A stretch of DNA of 64,000 bases from Siphonodentalium dalli (Eukaryota > Mollusca > Scaphopoda > Gadilida > Siphonodentaliidae). The position numbers and the translations under genes are program-made. The notes beneath the pieces were generated by a model. That model was given only the letters and a program-made list of their open reading frames with translations, searched no databases and was not told the origin of the DNA. Positions within the stretch are counted from its first letter, which is position 1; each line of letters opens with the position of its first letter. This document shows positions 9,967 through 21,128 of the stretch, in pieces. The DNA is taken from assembly GCA_032622095.1 (NCBI GenBank), contig CP136063.1, positions 73,323,980 to 73,387,979 of the forward strand, given 5' to 3'.

Positions 9967-12900
9967 TTACAATAGGCACACAAAAATATCGAGCCATTCT
10001 GGATAGTGGAGCCGATATCAGTTTATGTTCATTAAAATTTTATAACAATTTAAAATATAAACCGCAAATGCAAGAAACGCAGTTTCATGCAACATCTGCA
10101 AGTGGGGATGCACTAACCATAAATGGTTTCATCATATTAAATTTCCACATTAATAAATTAAAGGTCTCACATAAATTCTATGTTTGCTCAAACATGCATC
10201 GATCTTTATTGATCGGCAGAGATTTTCTCAGTGGAAACGGCGCCAGACTATACTTCGACCGCCAAATAATGAAGATTCGCGGAACAATCATTCCGCTTGT
10301 ACCAGATATCCACGTTGCAACCTTGGTCAGAATACAGTCTGCCCATGTTATTCCACCAAAGACAACGATATTAACGAAAGCGCGTATAATTGGAGTTAAT
10401 AAATTGTTTGCCACGAAATTTCTGCAGGTGGAACCAATAGACGAAGGGTTTATGGGAAATGAACCTGGGTTGACAGCCGAATATACTGCAAGCACTAACA
10501 GCGAGAGTATACCTGTACTCATAAGCAATTACACAGATAAGCATTTTAATTTGCGACGTGGATGTATTGTCGGCAGGGTGTCTGCTGTATGGTGTGTGGA
10601 AACACCTCATCCGAATAACAATGAAATAAAAGAACAGATTAATTTGGATGATGTACAAGTTCCCGATTCATTTAGGGACGATTTAATACCACTAATTCGA
10701 AATAATAGTGATATTTTCGCTACAAAATTAACCGAATTAGGATGTACCACGGCTGTCACCATGAAGATTCCCACGGGGGACCACCCACCAATAAGGTTAA
10801 TGCCTTATCGATGCCCATTAAAAAAGCGTGAAATTCTTAGTGAAAAAATTGATGAATTATTACAAGCAAAAATAATTTCACCAGCCCCAGCAACTGAATG
10901 GTCATTTCCGTGTATGGTTCTAAAAAAAAAGGATGATTCATATCGTTTTATAGCCGACCTTCGCAGACTTAATGCTATCACAAAACCCACATTCTTCCCA
11001 ATCGATCAAATCGAGGATATCTTGGCCGAAATGAGGGGAGTTAAATATATAACAGTTCTCGATTGTTTTTCTGCATATAATTGCATTCCGATACATCACG
11101 CGGATCGAAGTAAGGCAACTATCACTTGTTTTACAGGGAATTTTTCGTTTAACCGCGCCTGTTTCGGTGCCATTGGAAGTTCTAGTGCCTTTCTTCAACT
11201 CATGAATCGTGTGTTGGAGGGGATTAAAGGATGTCGCGCCTATGTCGACGATTTAATTTTGTACTCAGTGGATAAGAAGTCCCATTTAAGGCTTCTTCAA
11301 GAAGTATTTGATCGCCTTAGGAAATTTAATGTGAAATTAAAGTTAAAGAAATGTTCATTCTTTAAAACAGAATGTTCATTTTTGGGGCATATCGTGGACC
11401 AACATGGGGTTAGACCAGATGCTAATAAAGTGAAAGCAATTCAAAATTTAACACCGCCAACAAATGTGGAACAAGTAAGAAGTGTTATAGGATCATTCTC
11501 GTGGTTCCGGAAATTTATTCCTAAATTTAGTGAAATTTGTGGACCTTTGGTAGAATTAACAAAGAAAAACAAAAAATTTGAATGGACAGATGAATGTGAT
11601 AAGGCATTTCAAAAATTGAAATCTGATTTAACAGAAGCCACATATCTCGCATATCCAGATAAAAATAAACCATTCATAATGTATACTGATGCCAGCGCGC
11701 ATGCTATTGCAGCATTGATTACACAGTCACGTGACCCAGGTGACCCGTGTATATCAAGATCGAATACGGAAAATCCTATACATTTTATTTCCGCACGGCT
11801 GAATAAATCTCAAATTCGTTCATGGAGTACATTAGAACGGGAATGCTTTGCTATTTATTGGGCAATAAAGAAACTTCAATTTTATATCAGCGGGTCTCCG
11901 TTAATTATAAAGACTGACCACAAGGTATTAACTCATATGTTATCTGCTCCCATGGACAATAAAAATGTCGCACGGTGGGCTGTGTGCATAGCTGCCTATA
12001 AGCCGCAGATAATCCACATACGCGGCAAAGAGAATATATTTGCAGATTATTTATCACGACCGGAAAAGTTACAAACTGGTATGTCAGAGGTGCCAGATCA
12101 GTCCGACGTAACCGGCCCTGAACGAGAAGTACCAATGGATGTGGAAATAATTGACACATCGAAATTAAACACAAAACAATATGCAAATTGTCGCATAGAC
12201 AAAATTCTACCTGAAAATCAGGAAGCAATTCAGTTGGAGGGGTTTGACATACAACTTGAACAAGAACGCGATATCGACGCAATAGAGATTGTTCAAAAAT
12301 TAAATTCCACCAAACCACCCCGACAAATAGCAGATAAATATATAGTAATTAAAGATGTGCTATATTTCATCAGTAATCATGATGATGATCTAGATATACG
12401 CCTATTTATTCCCGCAAATATTCGACAAGCTGTACTCAAACAATACCATGACTTAGCAGGGCATTTTTCCACAGTTAAGACTTTTGCAACAGCAAAACTT
12501 AAATATTATTGGCCAAATATGTATAGAGATATACATAATTATTGTCAAGCTTGCATGATTTGTAAAATGAGGAATTTATCACAACAAAAGGCCCTAAAAC
12601 AAGAGATGGACCGCCCGCCATTTCCGTTTGCGACAATAAGCACTGATATACAAGGACCGTTTGAAACAACAATGTCCAATAACAAATATATTTTAACTTT
12701 TATTTGTTGTCTGACTAAATATGTCGAGGCATTTGCGATTCCCGACAAACGAGCCGAAACGGTGATAATGATATTTTTAGATCAGGTCATTAGCAGACAT
12801 GCTTGCTGTCTCAATTTGGTAAGTGATAACGGCTCCGAGTTCAAAAATAAAAAGATGGATCAGGTGTGCAAAGAACTAAACATCCACCATATTTACTCCA

Positions 12901-13865
12901 GCCCCTACCATCCGAATTCGCAGGGATGTGTCGAGCGATCGCACGCCGTTCTAACTTATGTTATATCAAAATTGGTATTACAAAACACACACACTTGGGA
13001 CATGTATTTGTCACAAGCATTATTTGCAATGCGTGTTCACGTAAATGATACAACAAAATTCAGTCCATTTTATTTATGATATCATAGGGAACCCACTTTA
13101 AGTCTTGATAATATTCTAAAACCCAGATTGAAATATGTAGGGGAGGACTTTACATCTATCGCCTTACAGGAACAGCATGGAAATTTTCGTTTAGTTCTTT
13201 CGCGTTTAAGATCTCAAATCAGAACACAGAGAAAGAATGAAAAACGGACAGAGGTTTCATTTGAAATAGGCGATCCAGTTTATTACAAATCGGGGCGAAA
13301 AACGGGTAAACTGAGTTTATCATGGCAAAGTCATTGGAATATAATTGAAAAACGTAGTAATGTATCATTCTTAATTAAAGATCAATTAAGTGCTCGAACA
13401 GTCCGCTGTCATGCCGACAATATTCGTAAAGCCGACACTGCATGGAAAATTCCTCCCAAAGATACAATACGTCAATTGCGAAGACAGCGATTTGTTGTAA
13501 ATAGTTCTAACGAAGACCCAGAACAACCTGCGTCATCAGAATGGTCGTCTAGTGACGAAATTCCACTTGCGCAATTAATGAAACGCAAACAATTAAGACG
13601 GAAAAATTCTTCAAGCGACGATGAAATACCACGATTGGAATGGGCAGATAGATTGCGGGCAAATGAGCAAAACAATAATAATTCAGATGCTTTTGCGGCC
13701 GAAACTGAAGAAATTGAAAATGTTGCCTCTGATAACATAAACCCATATGTACAAACAACTGTTTCTGACATGGATATCGGTTTAAATTCGCGTTCATATG
13801 ATGCATCTACACAAGCAGGCGTGAATGATATCATTCGTGTTATAAGCACACGGGAAACAAAATAG
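9963..13865 (+). pseudogene. pol: pol polyprotein: protease, RT, RNase H, integrase, with one in-frame stop
   Basis: One frame runs 9963-13865, broken only by TGA at 13077-13079. There is no ATG, consistent with expression as a Gag-Pol fusion. Domains in order: retropepsin (ILDSGADIS, about residues 13-21), RT (YRFIADLRRLN; catalytic YVDD at about residue 427), RNase H (YTDASAH, about residue 575), and integrase with its zinc site (H..H then CQACMIC) and DDE residues in TDIQGP, SDNGSEF and GCVERSH. The stop falls just after the integrase core. The remaining 262 codons carry the C-terminal integrase region and a Ser/Asp-rich tail. All catalytic motifs look intact, so the element became defective recently or the stop is a sequencing or strain-specific difference. 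Confidence 0.9.
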
Positions 13866-15841
13866 ACAATTTGTCCGACATAATTAATATCAGGATTCCA
13901 TTAAAGTCATACTTACCAGTATAAATGTGCAACAGTTATGCATCCGTAAATAATTATATATTGTAGTCCTGACGAAAAATAGATTATCATTAATCGTCAT
14001 TGACCATGCATCCTTAGCATACAATTTGTGGCGCCACGAAACATTACCCAGATGGATTGAATATAGGTATAGCGGAATTTCGAGTGGTGTGCACAACCAT
14101 CGGATTCCTGGTTTGACTTGCGATACGCAGGGATATTTAACCCTGTAGTTGGTAATGGAATGCTAAACGTTATTAAATAAGAATGGTCGTTAGATGGCTT
14201 ATACCAAACACAAGTATAATACTATTTTATTCACTTTGTAAACAGCATATTAATTTTCGTTTACAATGGTAAATATGAGCATATAATATAATATGATATA
14301 GATAGCAGAGAAGTACATGTATGTGGTATTTCATTACCACGTGATTGTTCATAAATAGCTGTGAATAGTTTAACGAAGTCGCAATCATACATTGATTGGT
14401 TCTAATTATACTGGAATGGTGAACGATAATTCACCCGATTTTAACAATAATTTCACACTAACATAATTACAAGTTACACGATTGTTGATTATAAATATCG
14501 TCGCAGCAGACATGTTTGGTTATCGCACAGCAATTGTTTTCAGCGACAATTACATTTTTTATGAAATTTTATGGCGTGATATACATATATCTAGCGGTTC
14601 CCTTTAATGTCATGATTCAAGACATATTTTTAATTCCTACGATCACATTTTATTGATCATAACCCCAATTCCCTTAATGTCCATATCCCTCATTTATTGC
14701 ATGACCATTTTTCTTTACATTTTATGGAAATGCTCTACGAACAGGTTCAAAATTTATGAAAATGCAAATTGCATTGGCGAGTCACTGATTTTGTTTCATG
14801 ATTCGTACTTTGGACATATTTTGGTTTTAAGATGCTTATTAGCTATTGTGGGTTTATTGTGTTCCTTTTACAAACACATTATTTAGACTTCGTGTCATTT
14901 ATGTCGAACTAAATGGGTTCGCCAAACACGATCAATGGTTGGTACTGTAAGTCAGGCAAATGACGTCACACGCGATGGACCGTGTGCCGACAACACATGC
15001 AAACACCGTGCTGACATACCAGACACGCAGACCGGACCAGACATTGGTGTTTCAACCACATCTAGCGACACCGCTGAAAATCTTCGACCGTTCATGACAC
15101 TGTCCTCACAAGATTACCGGACATAGCTATTCCACCGACTGTCCAAAATAAACACTCGTTGCTGCATTTCCTCGTTTGGAGTCTTGTATACAGTCGTTGT
15201 TTCAACGCTGACGCCCCCACAGTTCCTTAGATGATTAAATAAATGACGCATATGCTGCCAGATCGTTCATGAACATCGCTGATACGTTTGATATACATTG
15301 GCATAAACGAATTGGCATTTGATCGCAACTGTACACTGCTGATACATGTACACCGGATTTCATCAATGGAACGAATGCCGCCTTGCCAGCTCTCGCATGC
15401 CGCACGGGCATTAACATTTATCTTCCATAATTGTTGCTGTCAATTATAACTGTACGTGTTGTGCGAGTTTTCTTGTTCGCACATACCAGCTTATAGCTAC
15501 TGTGGATTATCCGACCTTGGATAGACTAGTTTGCCGAATATTTATATTGGACACATATATCACATTATACCCGCCAAGCCAGAACTTCTCTACAAATTCC
15601 TGGATAAATTAACTATTCGCTGATAAACCAGTGCTCCAGTGACTTACTGTTCGATGCTAATCCAGTAACCTAGTGACATACTGTTTACCAGACTCGCCAT
15701 GGATCAATAACTCTCGTTTCGTTTGTTGTTGAGTTTTTATGTATGATTATCCATGTGTTGATTTTTTTTAGGTTCGCGTTCGCGATTATAGATCCTAGAT
15801 TCCAACTATCTTCTGTACACTCGGACTTTTACCACATTTTT

Positions 15842-15869
15842 AATTTGTAACTACATGTAGTTACAAATT
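15842..15869. repeat. 28-bp perfect palindrome before the polypurine tract
   Basis: AATTTGTAACTACA followed by its exact reverse complement, with no spacer. It ends 18 bases before the 3' LTR. It could form a cruciform or RNA hairpin beside the plus-strand priming site. Confidence 0.8.
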
Positions 15870-15877
15870 TCTGTAGC

Positions 15878-15887
15878 GAGGGGAGTC
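15878..15887 (+). other. Polypurine tract
   Basis: GAGGGGAGTC directly before the 3' LTR. A purine run at this place primes plus-strand DNA synthesis in LTR elements. Confidence 0.65.
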
Positions 15888-16408
15888 TGTCCGATAGTAC
15901 ATACGATAGTTATGTGTTGTTATATGTGTTCCTGGAATCTAGGATAAACTTCCTTTTCCCAGTGATTGTAACTGCTAGGGTTAATTGTATAGATAAGCAC
16001 AATACATAGAAGACAGATTATATATAGTGTAGAACACACACACATAATTAACAAGATCACATTCTTAAGTGGTTATGACTGGTAGCAACCATTGTATAAA
16101 TTAGGGTGGATCATTCTATAAGACAGTATATAGTGATACACGTCATATCCAAGTGAATCATGTATCTCGGACCTTATTTAAGAGGCATGATACACCAGAG
16201 GTTGGAATAACTACCCGTGCTCTAAAGCGGGAGTATCACTTATCCGACAACCTTGCTACCATACCAATACCTCTGTTCTTCCGCCTATGTACTGTGCTTA
16301 TCGAGAAAGTCTTATACATATATAAAGTATGAAGATCTATGAACCAGTGATTGTTATCAATGTTCCCGACACGGCCAATTCAACATCTAAACCCTAGACA
16401 CCGGGACA
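15888..16408 (+). repeat. 3' LTR
   Basis: 521 bp, TGTCCGATAG to CACCGGGACA, followed by the second TGAAC. Nearly identical to the 5' LTR. Confidence 0.95.
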
Positions 16409-16572
16409 TGAACCAGTTTTCACGAATGAATGATTTGCAATTTTGGGGGTGGACAGACCGGGACTGGCCATGAGATTACATTACAAAATAGGGGTGTATA
16501 TTTTTCAGCGTTAAGATACTAATGCACAAACATCACATTTAAATAGAATATAATTACTTATCTATTTACATT

Positions 16573-17895
16573 TTATAAACTATTTACAAGAAGACCAGTC
16601 TTTAATTCTTTTTTTTGTGTGGGTTTTTGACGCTTTTTCGGCGAACTAAAATCAGGATCGTCTGACATGTCGCTCCACGCCAAATATGGAATGTTCCGTT
16701 TCCTTTTGCTCGACCGTCCATATTTGGTCACGAATATTGCGTTCTCATTAACTTGTGAAGAAACCCTGGGCACATTCAAATTTACATTTGTTTTTTTATT
16801 TGTGATCTTTTCCATCGACACGAACTTTGCAGGACATATGTGCATTTCGCGTTTAGATAGTTTTGGTTTTGTTGAAGGAACTGGACGTGGGGACTTCGGT
16901 TTATTCGGATTTGGAACTGTATAATTGTCACGTTCGAGATCTGGATATTCAGAAATATCATTTGAGCCCTCCGGTGGTGGCGGTTGAGAATCGGTCCCGC
17001 TTTCGATTATTTCTGGCGACGACACGGATACAGTGCGTTCAGTGGACGGAGCAGTTATTGTAGTCGACCCTGATTTATTTGAAACAGAATCGGTGTTGGT
17101 TGAAAGGTGGAAATCAGTTTCAATCTGACTGGGAATCAAAAGTTCCCCTTGAGTACCTGTACCACTAGAATGACTATCCTTTGGAATTATAAGCGATGCG
17201 TTAAAATCATCGGGCCAAGTGTCGAAAATTGGCAAGGAGTAAGTATATTTATTTGGAGTGTCATTGTTTCCATTGATGTCCAATTTGTATATAGATTGCA
17301 TATAGAATAATTGAACCGAAAGATCCTTTCCTCGATTTAAATTTCTGTATAATATGTGGCAACGGTGGCTTTCGAGAGTACTTAAAGTGCAGCCACTCAT
17401 TCTGCTGAAGTAGTCTTTCACGTGTTTCCATGAAGATTCAATTGTATTAGTATTTATTGAATAGATTTCCCCGGTTGTTTCATCCTTATATTTATGCATA
17501 ATTCATATTGATGAAGGACGTTGAAATGTATGTAGCCATGATCATTCAAATTGGTATATCCGCTCAAGCCATCACTAAGAATAGTTGACCCGGTTTGGAC
17601 ATATTTTGTGATTATTGAGCGCAAAGTGTCTTGGTCCCGATTGAAGACTGGGAATAACAAAAGTCTCTGACTTTCGGTCTCGACCAAATATCCACAGGGC
17701 CATACCCTTTCGTTTGCCTTTCCCGTACTTCAATATGCGGCCAAAATAAGGTTCATCTATCTGTATTGTTCCCGATAGTTTTTTATTTTGAATGTTTTTC
17801 CAATCAAATTCCATTGTTATTTCCCTCAAATATGTTGCCCACTGGTGAGCTGTGGATGAGTAATTTACACCCCCGTGTCTGTTTACTAGCTTTTA
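16573..17895 (-). pseudogene. Merlin-like transposase, frameshifted, longer copy (unit B)
   Basis: Same protein as 4935-6093, but with more N-terminus: the minus strand reads NYSSTAHQWATYLREITMEF before IQIDEPYFGR, possibly starting after an acceptor near 17895 (aaattaaaag). The Asp, Asp and Glu motifs (IDEPYFG, SDGLSGY, NTIESSWKHVK) are in three frames, with breaks at the same two places as in unit A. The C-terminal frame (16573-17499) is open for 308 codons, about 230 of them a Ser/Thr/Pro-rich tail ending in basic SSKRKRN and KKRQKPTQKK clusters that could be nuclear localisation signals. The tail is unusual for this family, whose proteins normally end soon after the catalytic Glu region. 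Confidence 0.75.
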
Positions 17896-18090
17896 ATTTA
17901 GTTTCTGCATAGTCTTTTACAAACACAAAGATATCTTGAAAAGAAAGGTGACTTTGTGAGAAGAAGGAATTTAGTCAAATTACAGAGTAATATATCTTTT
18001 ATTGATTATAAATTATACCACAATTTGTTTGGGTCGACTGCTGCAATTTGTCGTGTTCAAATTATTCTGAGAGTGATAAGAGCTGTATGG

Positions 18091-18597
18091 CATTATTTGA
18101 AATTCTGTTGAGTACGAAGTAGTGTTACGGATGGCAAATTTACCGGAATGCAAAAATAAAAATTGTCGTTCTCGAGTAATTTTTATACAGTTTTAAACCA
18201 AATGTATCAAATACAAGTTATATTATATGCATACTAGTCCCATATACTCATTTAATTTATTGTATTGTCACTAGTCAGTGAGTGGCTTGAGTGTTCTCCC
18301 CGTATCAGCATAATGTTTTAAACGATCGTGTGTGCCATGGGTTTACCAATCCACTATCCCTCAATTTGATTACGTCTTGTACACGGAAATTCGTAATTTA
18401 ATTTACGCCATTTTATGGCCCCAGCTATAAATTAAATTTATATCAAATTATTAACTTTGATTTTAAGATAGCCTATTAACCTGAGAGTTTACATAATACA
18501 TCTTCGACTCAAATTACTTATGTTTCTATATATTATCGATTTTAGATCGTTGTTATCCCCGGAAATTTATTGAAAATGGCGTACAGTACTCATTTAA
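18091..18597. mobile_element. Left-truncated copy of the 580-bp TTAA MITE
   Basis: Matches about 218-728 from attatttgaaa to tggcgtacagta, ending in a mutated terminus and TTAA (18594-18597). The left inverted repeat is absent. Confidence 0.75.
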
Positions 18598-19549
18598 GTG
18601 CGGACTTCCTTCATTCTATAAAATGTACATGTTAGTATCCAAACACCATCTTCACTGTAAATACGTAATAACAAACTAAGATTGTCGCAAATTCCAACAG
18701 CACCCATTGTGCCAATGTATTGTAATTATTCAGACAACACAACGTTTGAACTACGGCCATACGCAAATAATTAGTACTGTATTCGTGACGAATTATTGGG
18801 TAGTTTACCGTCTCGTGACTGCAGGAGGCGCTGCATGTGGGCGCGATTCCTTGGGTTGTACAGACGCATGTGGTCGGCCCAGTCAAAAGACAATATTGGA
18901 TCCAATCCATTAACCCACACGAACGCACTTTACTTGGTGCGGTCCCAATATGAGGGATTAACCCCCCCCCCCCCAAAAGAGTCTTCTAACATGGTAAGGC
19001 CACATGTTGGCCGGACCTATCAACTCTTGGATTAAGGCCCATTTGGTATGAGTCTCCCGGTTTCGATTCCTAAGGTCGTGTGATCTTTAAATATTGCGAC
19101 ACGGATGGACTCGCACACAATTGGCAAATAGCTGGGTACCTAATGTCATGGAAACCTTCGGATCATGGGTGGAGAGGAGCTGTCAACCATCATTTTGGGA
19201 CGTCACTAGGGTTTGTCTGGTTTATGCAGCGCGACGATTGGACGAGTCACCCCCTTCGGTGATAAAAATATAATTTTGCTACCAGAGACTAGATGGAGAA
19301 CTAGTCGGTCGACTCATGTCCTAGAGCGAGTTAGATTATATTTAACTCACGTATTGCACGCGAATTTTGAAAGAAAATTATCAATCAAATTGGTTCAATG
19401 CTGTTTTTGCTTTTTCAACACCAGCTCTTACAAAGTTTGGACAAGCATCAGTTTCAAATAATTTCAGACCAGCTTCTGTCGGCTGATTTAATATCAATTA
19501 TTCTGAACCAACTTGGCCAGTGCAATAACAGCTTGGGGCTTGGGAGTTT
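18598..19549. other. No gene recognised; C-run and possible tRNA-derived SINE
   Basis: Contains a run of about 14 C at 18961-18974 and a B-box-like ggtttcgattcc at about 19060. The B-box-like string has one extra base and no clear A box, so the SINE idea is weak. Confidence 0.3.
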
Positions 19550-20230
19550 TCACTCCCTGACTCTCAGCACCGCGGCAAGGCTTGGTCGGGTTTTCCGACT
19601 AAGGGGGGGGGGGGCTCGAGGCGTTACCACCCGCTGAGTCCCACTGACCAGAAAACCAGCTTGTCGCAACAATGCTGCCACCCAGCGATGCACTCTCCAA
19701 TGGAAGAGGAGACTGATATTCACTGATTGGGCCAGCACCCTCCCACAACTATCATACCTGGTGATCATCTCGGGGCCCACCTGGAAGACCCTCTCCAGTT
19801 CCCCAACTCGCTTCCTCAGCGGGAAGGGGCCCTCCCGAGCGAACACCCCCCCCCGCTAGGGCCTCCAAAGACACACCAAGGGGCGTGTGTAGGCCAATAG
19901 AGCCGCCCGCATCTCATCTAGAGTGGCTGATTAATGTCTGGCGGATGGCTCCCATAAAGCCGGGAGGTGACGTGACACTCCTCCACATGTCGCTGAAATT
20001 GACGGGTGGTTTCACCACACACGTCGCACCGTGAACTGCCGTGTCGGATTCCCACCCGTCGACCAGCGCCCTGAGAAGAGCGCCGACGGCTCCACACTTC
20101 TACTAACACGGACCCTCCCCCATTTGGTGGTGTCTACCCCTTTGTAGGGCCTGGGTACGCGGACTCCCACCGCACTCTCATGGGCTGGGCGGCCGCCTCG
20201 GTATTAGTCCGAGAACACTCCCGAATATTT
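19550..20230 (-). other. GC-rich island with a possible transposon-derived zinc-finger frame
   Basis: This stretch is visibly more GC- and CpG-rich than its surroundings. On the minus strand, 19918-20109 encodes 63 residues with CDVCGETT followed by RHVEECH, a C..C...H...C/H zinc-finger-like pattern. 19550-19846 is a second open frame separated from it by a stop and a poly-C run. I do not recognise a family. It may be the 3' part of a foreign element or an old retroelement of different base composition. Confidence 0.3.
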
Positions 20231-21128
20231 TTAATAAGTTAATTCTTGGGCTGATCCGTATATAGCGCTGAAATCGAATCTACGTCCAATTGGGCTAGCG
20301 CTCGTAGTTAATATTGCGGCCACGATATAGATTACGGACAATGGGGGAGGGGGGGGGGGTAAATGGTGTGGTCTGTGACATTGACATTATTGCTATGCGA
20401 GCTATAGCCGAGGCGGGTGTAGGTTTGATTTATGATATTGTTTAGGGTGAGAAATAGAAATTTATTCATGTCCGAAAAGTTGTTGCGCGATTAATTTAAT
20501 TACCGCTTATGTCTAACTGTCGTGTCGGCGTTCATTTTCAGAGTTTTACCCGTTTGTTCCACTAGAACAACTTCCAGACTGTAGTAAGTGTCTTCTCTTA
20601 AGTTGTTATATTTCAGGTTGTTGTTGTTAATCTGATAATAATCATAAATGCCGTTCTTCCTCTTGAGAACGACTACCACGTGGACGAATCGTGTTCCGTG
20701 CAGAGGATTACGATTTTCCGTTTCCAGAACGTATATTTGTATGTCCTCTCCATACTCCTACCACTGGATGTTGAGGTTTGGCCTCTTGATAGGCTGCCGA
20801 CTTCAGCACGTGCTTCAACCACAGGTACTGAATGAGAGGCTAGAAGGAGATGTTATATTATAGCCAATTAAAACATTTACATACAGAATAAAAGGTCGGC
20901 AGATTGCAGTGTCCACCGACACGGTGGCTAATCCAGGATTAGCTTTGCGACAAAATACATCGAAGCAATAGTGGTTATAACAAAGCATGGTTCGCGCTGG
21001 CCCAACTATTGTTTGGTGCCACTTTTGATTTTGGTTTTCCCAAAAAAAACAAGTAAATTACCTATTACATGTATATATTTATTTTATCAATGATGTGCAA
21101 CAATTGACAAGAAACACAAAGTAATCAT
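20231..21128. other. No gene recognised
   Basis: Ordinary sequence with a G-run at about 20341-20360. The open frame at 20648-20863 has no domain I recognise. Confidence 0.4.

Larger units (their letters stand above)
13866..15887. other. Non-coding region between pol and 3' LTR, no env found
   Basis: About 2 kb inside the retrotransposon without a recognisable gene on either strand. Short frames exist, including a hydrophobic 77-codon plus-strand frame at 14653-14886, but none has a signal peptide followed by an envelope-like body. Its presence between pol and a young LTR means it travels with the element. Confidence 0.55.
8620..16408 (+). mobile_element. Ty3/gypsy-type LTR retrotransposon, 7789 bp, full-length structure
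   Basis: Two 521-bp LTRs, each TG...CA, bound the element and are flanked by the 5-bp target duplication TGAAC (8615-8619 and 16409-16413). I count three differences between the LTRs by eye, so the insertion is young. The order is LTR, PBS, a short broken gag region, pol (protease-RT-RNase H-integrase), about 2 kb without genes, a purine tract, LTR. RNase H lies before integrase, the Ty3/gypsy order. No envelope gene is seen. The empty site is preserved in unit A near 4740, confirming the boundaries. Confidence 0.95.
6092..17814. repeat. Tandem duplication, unit B, with nested insertions
   Basis: This is the second copy of the unit starting at 2023. Removing the LTR retrotransposon (8620-16408 plus one TGAAC) and the 121-bp SINE-like insert leaves about 3.8 kb. 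The difference from unit A is explained by the 319-bp insertion and the 54-bp deletion in A. Beyond 17814 the sequence continues into the missing N-terminal part of the transposase, so unit B keeps the original right flank. Confidence 0.85.

Noticed and set aside
14653-14886. Possible envelope fragment in the LTR element
   Set aside because: The 77-codon hydrophobic frame is isolated, with no signal-peptide/ectodomain arrangement.
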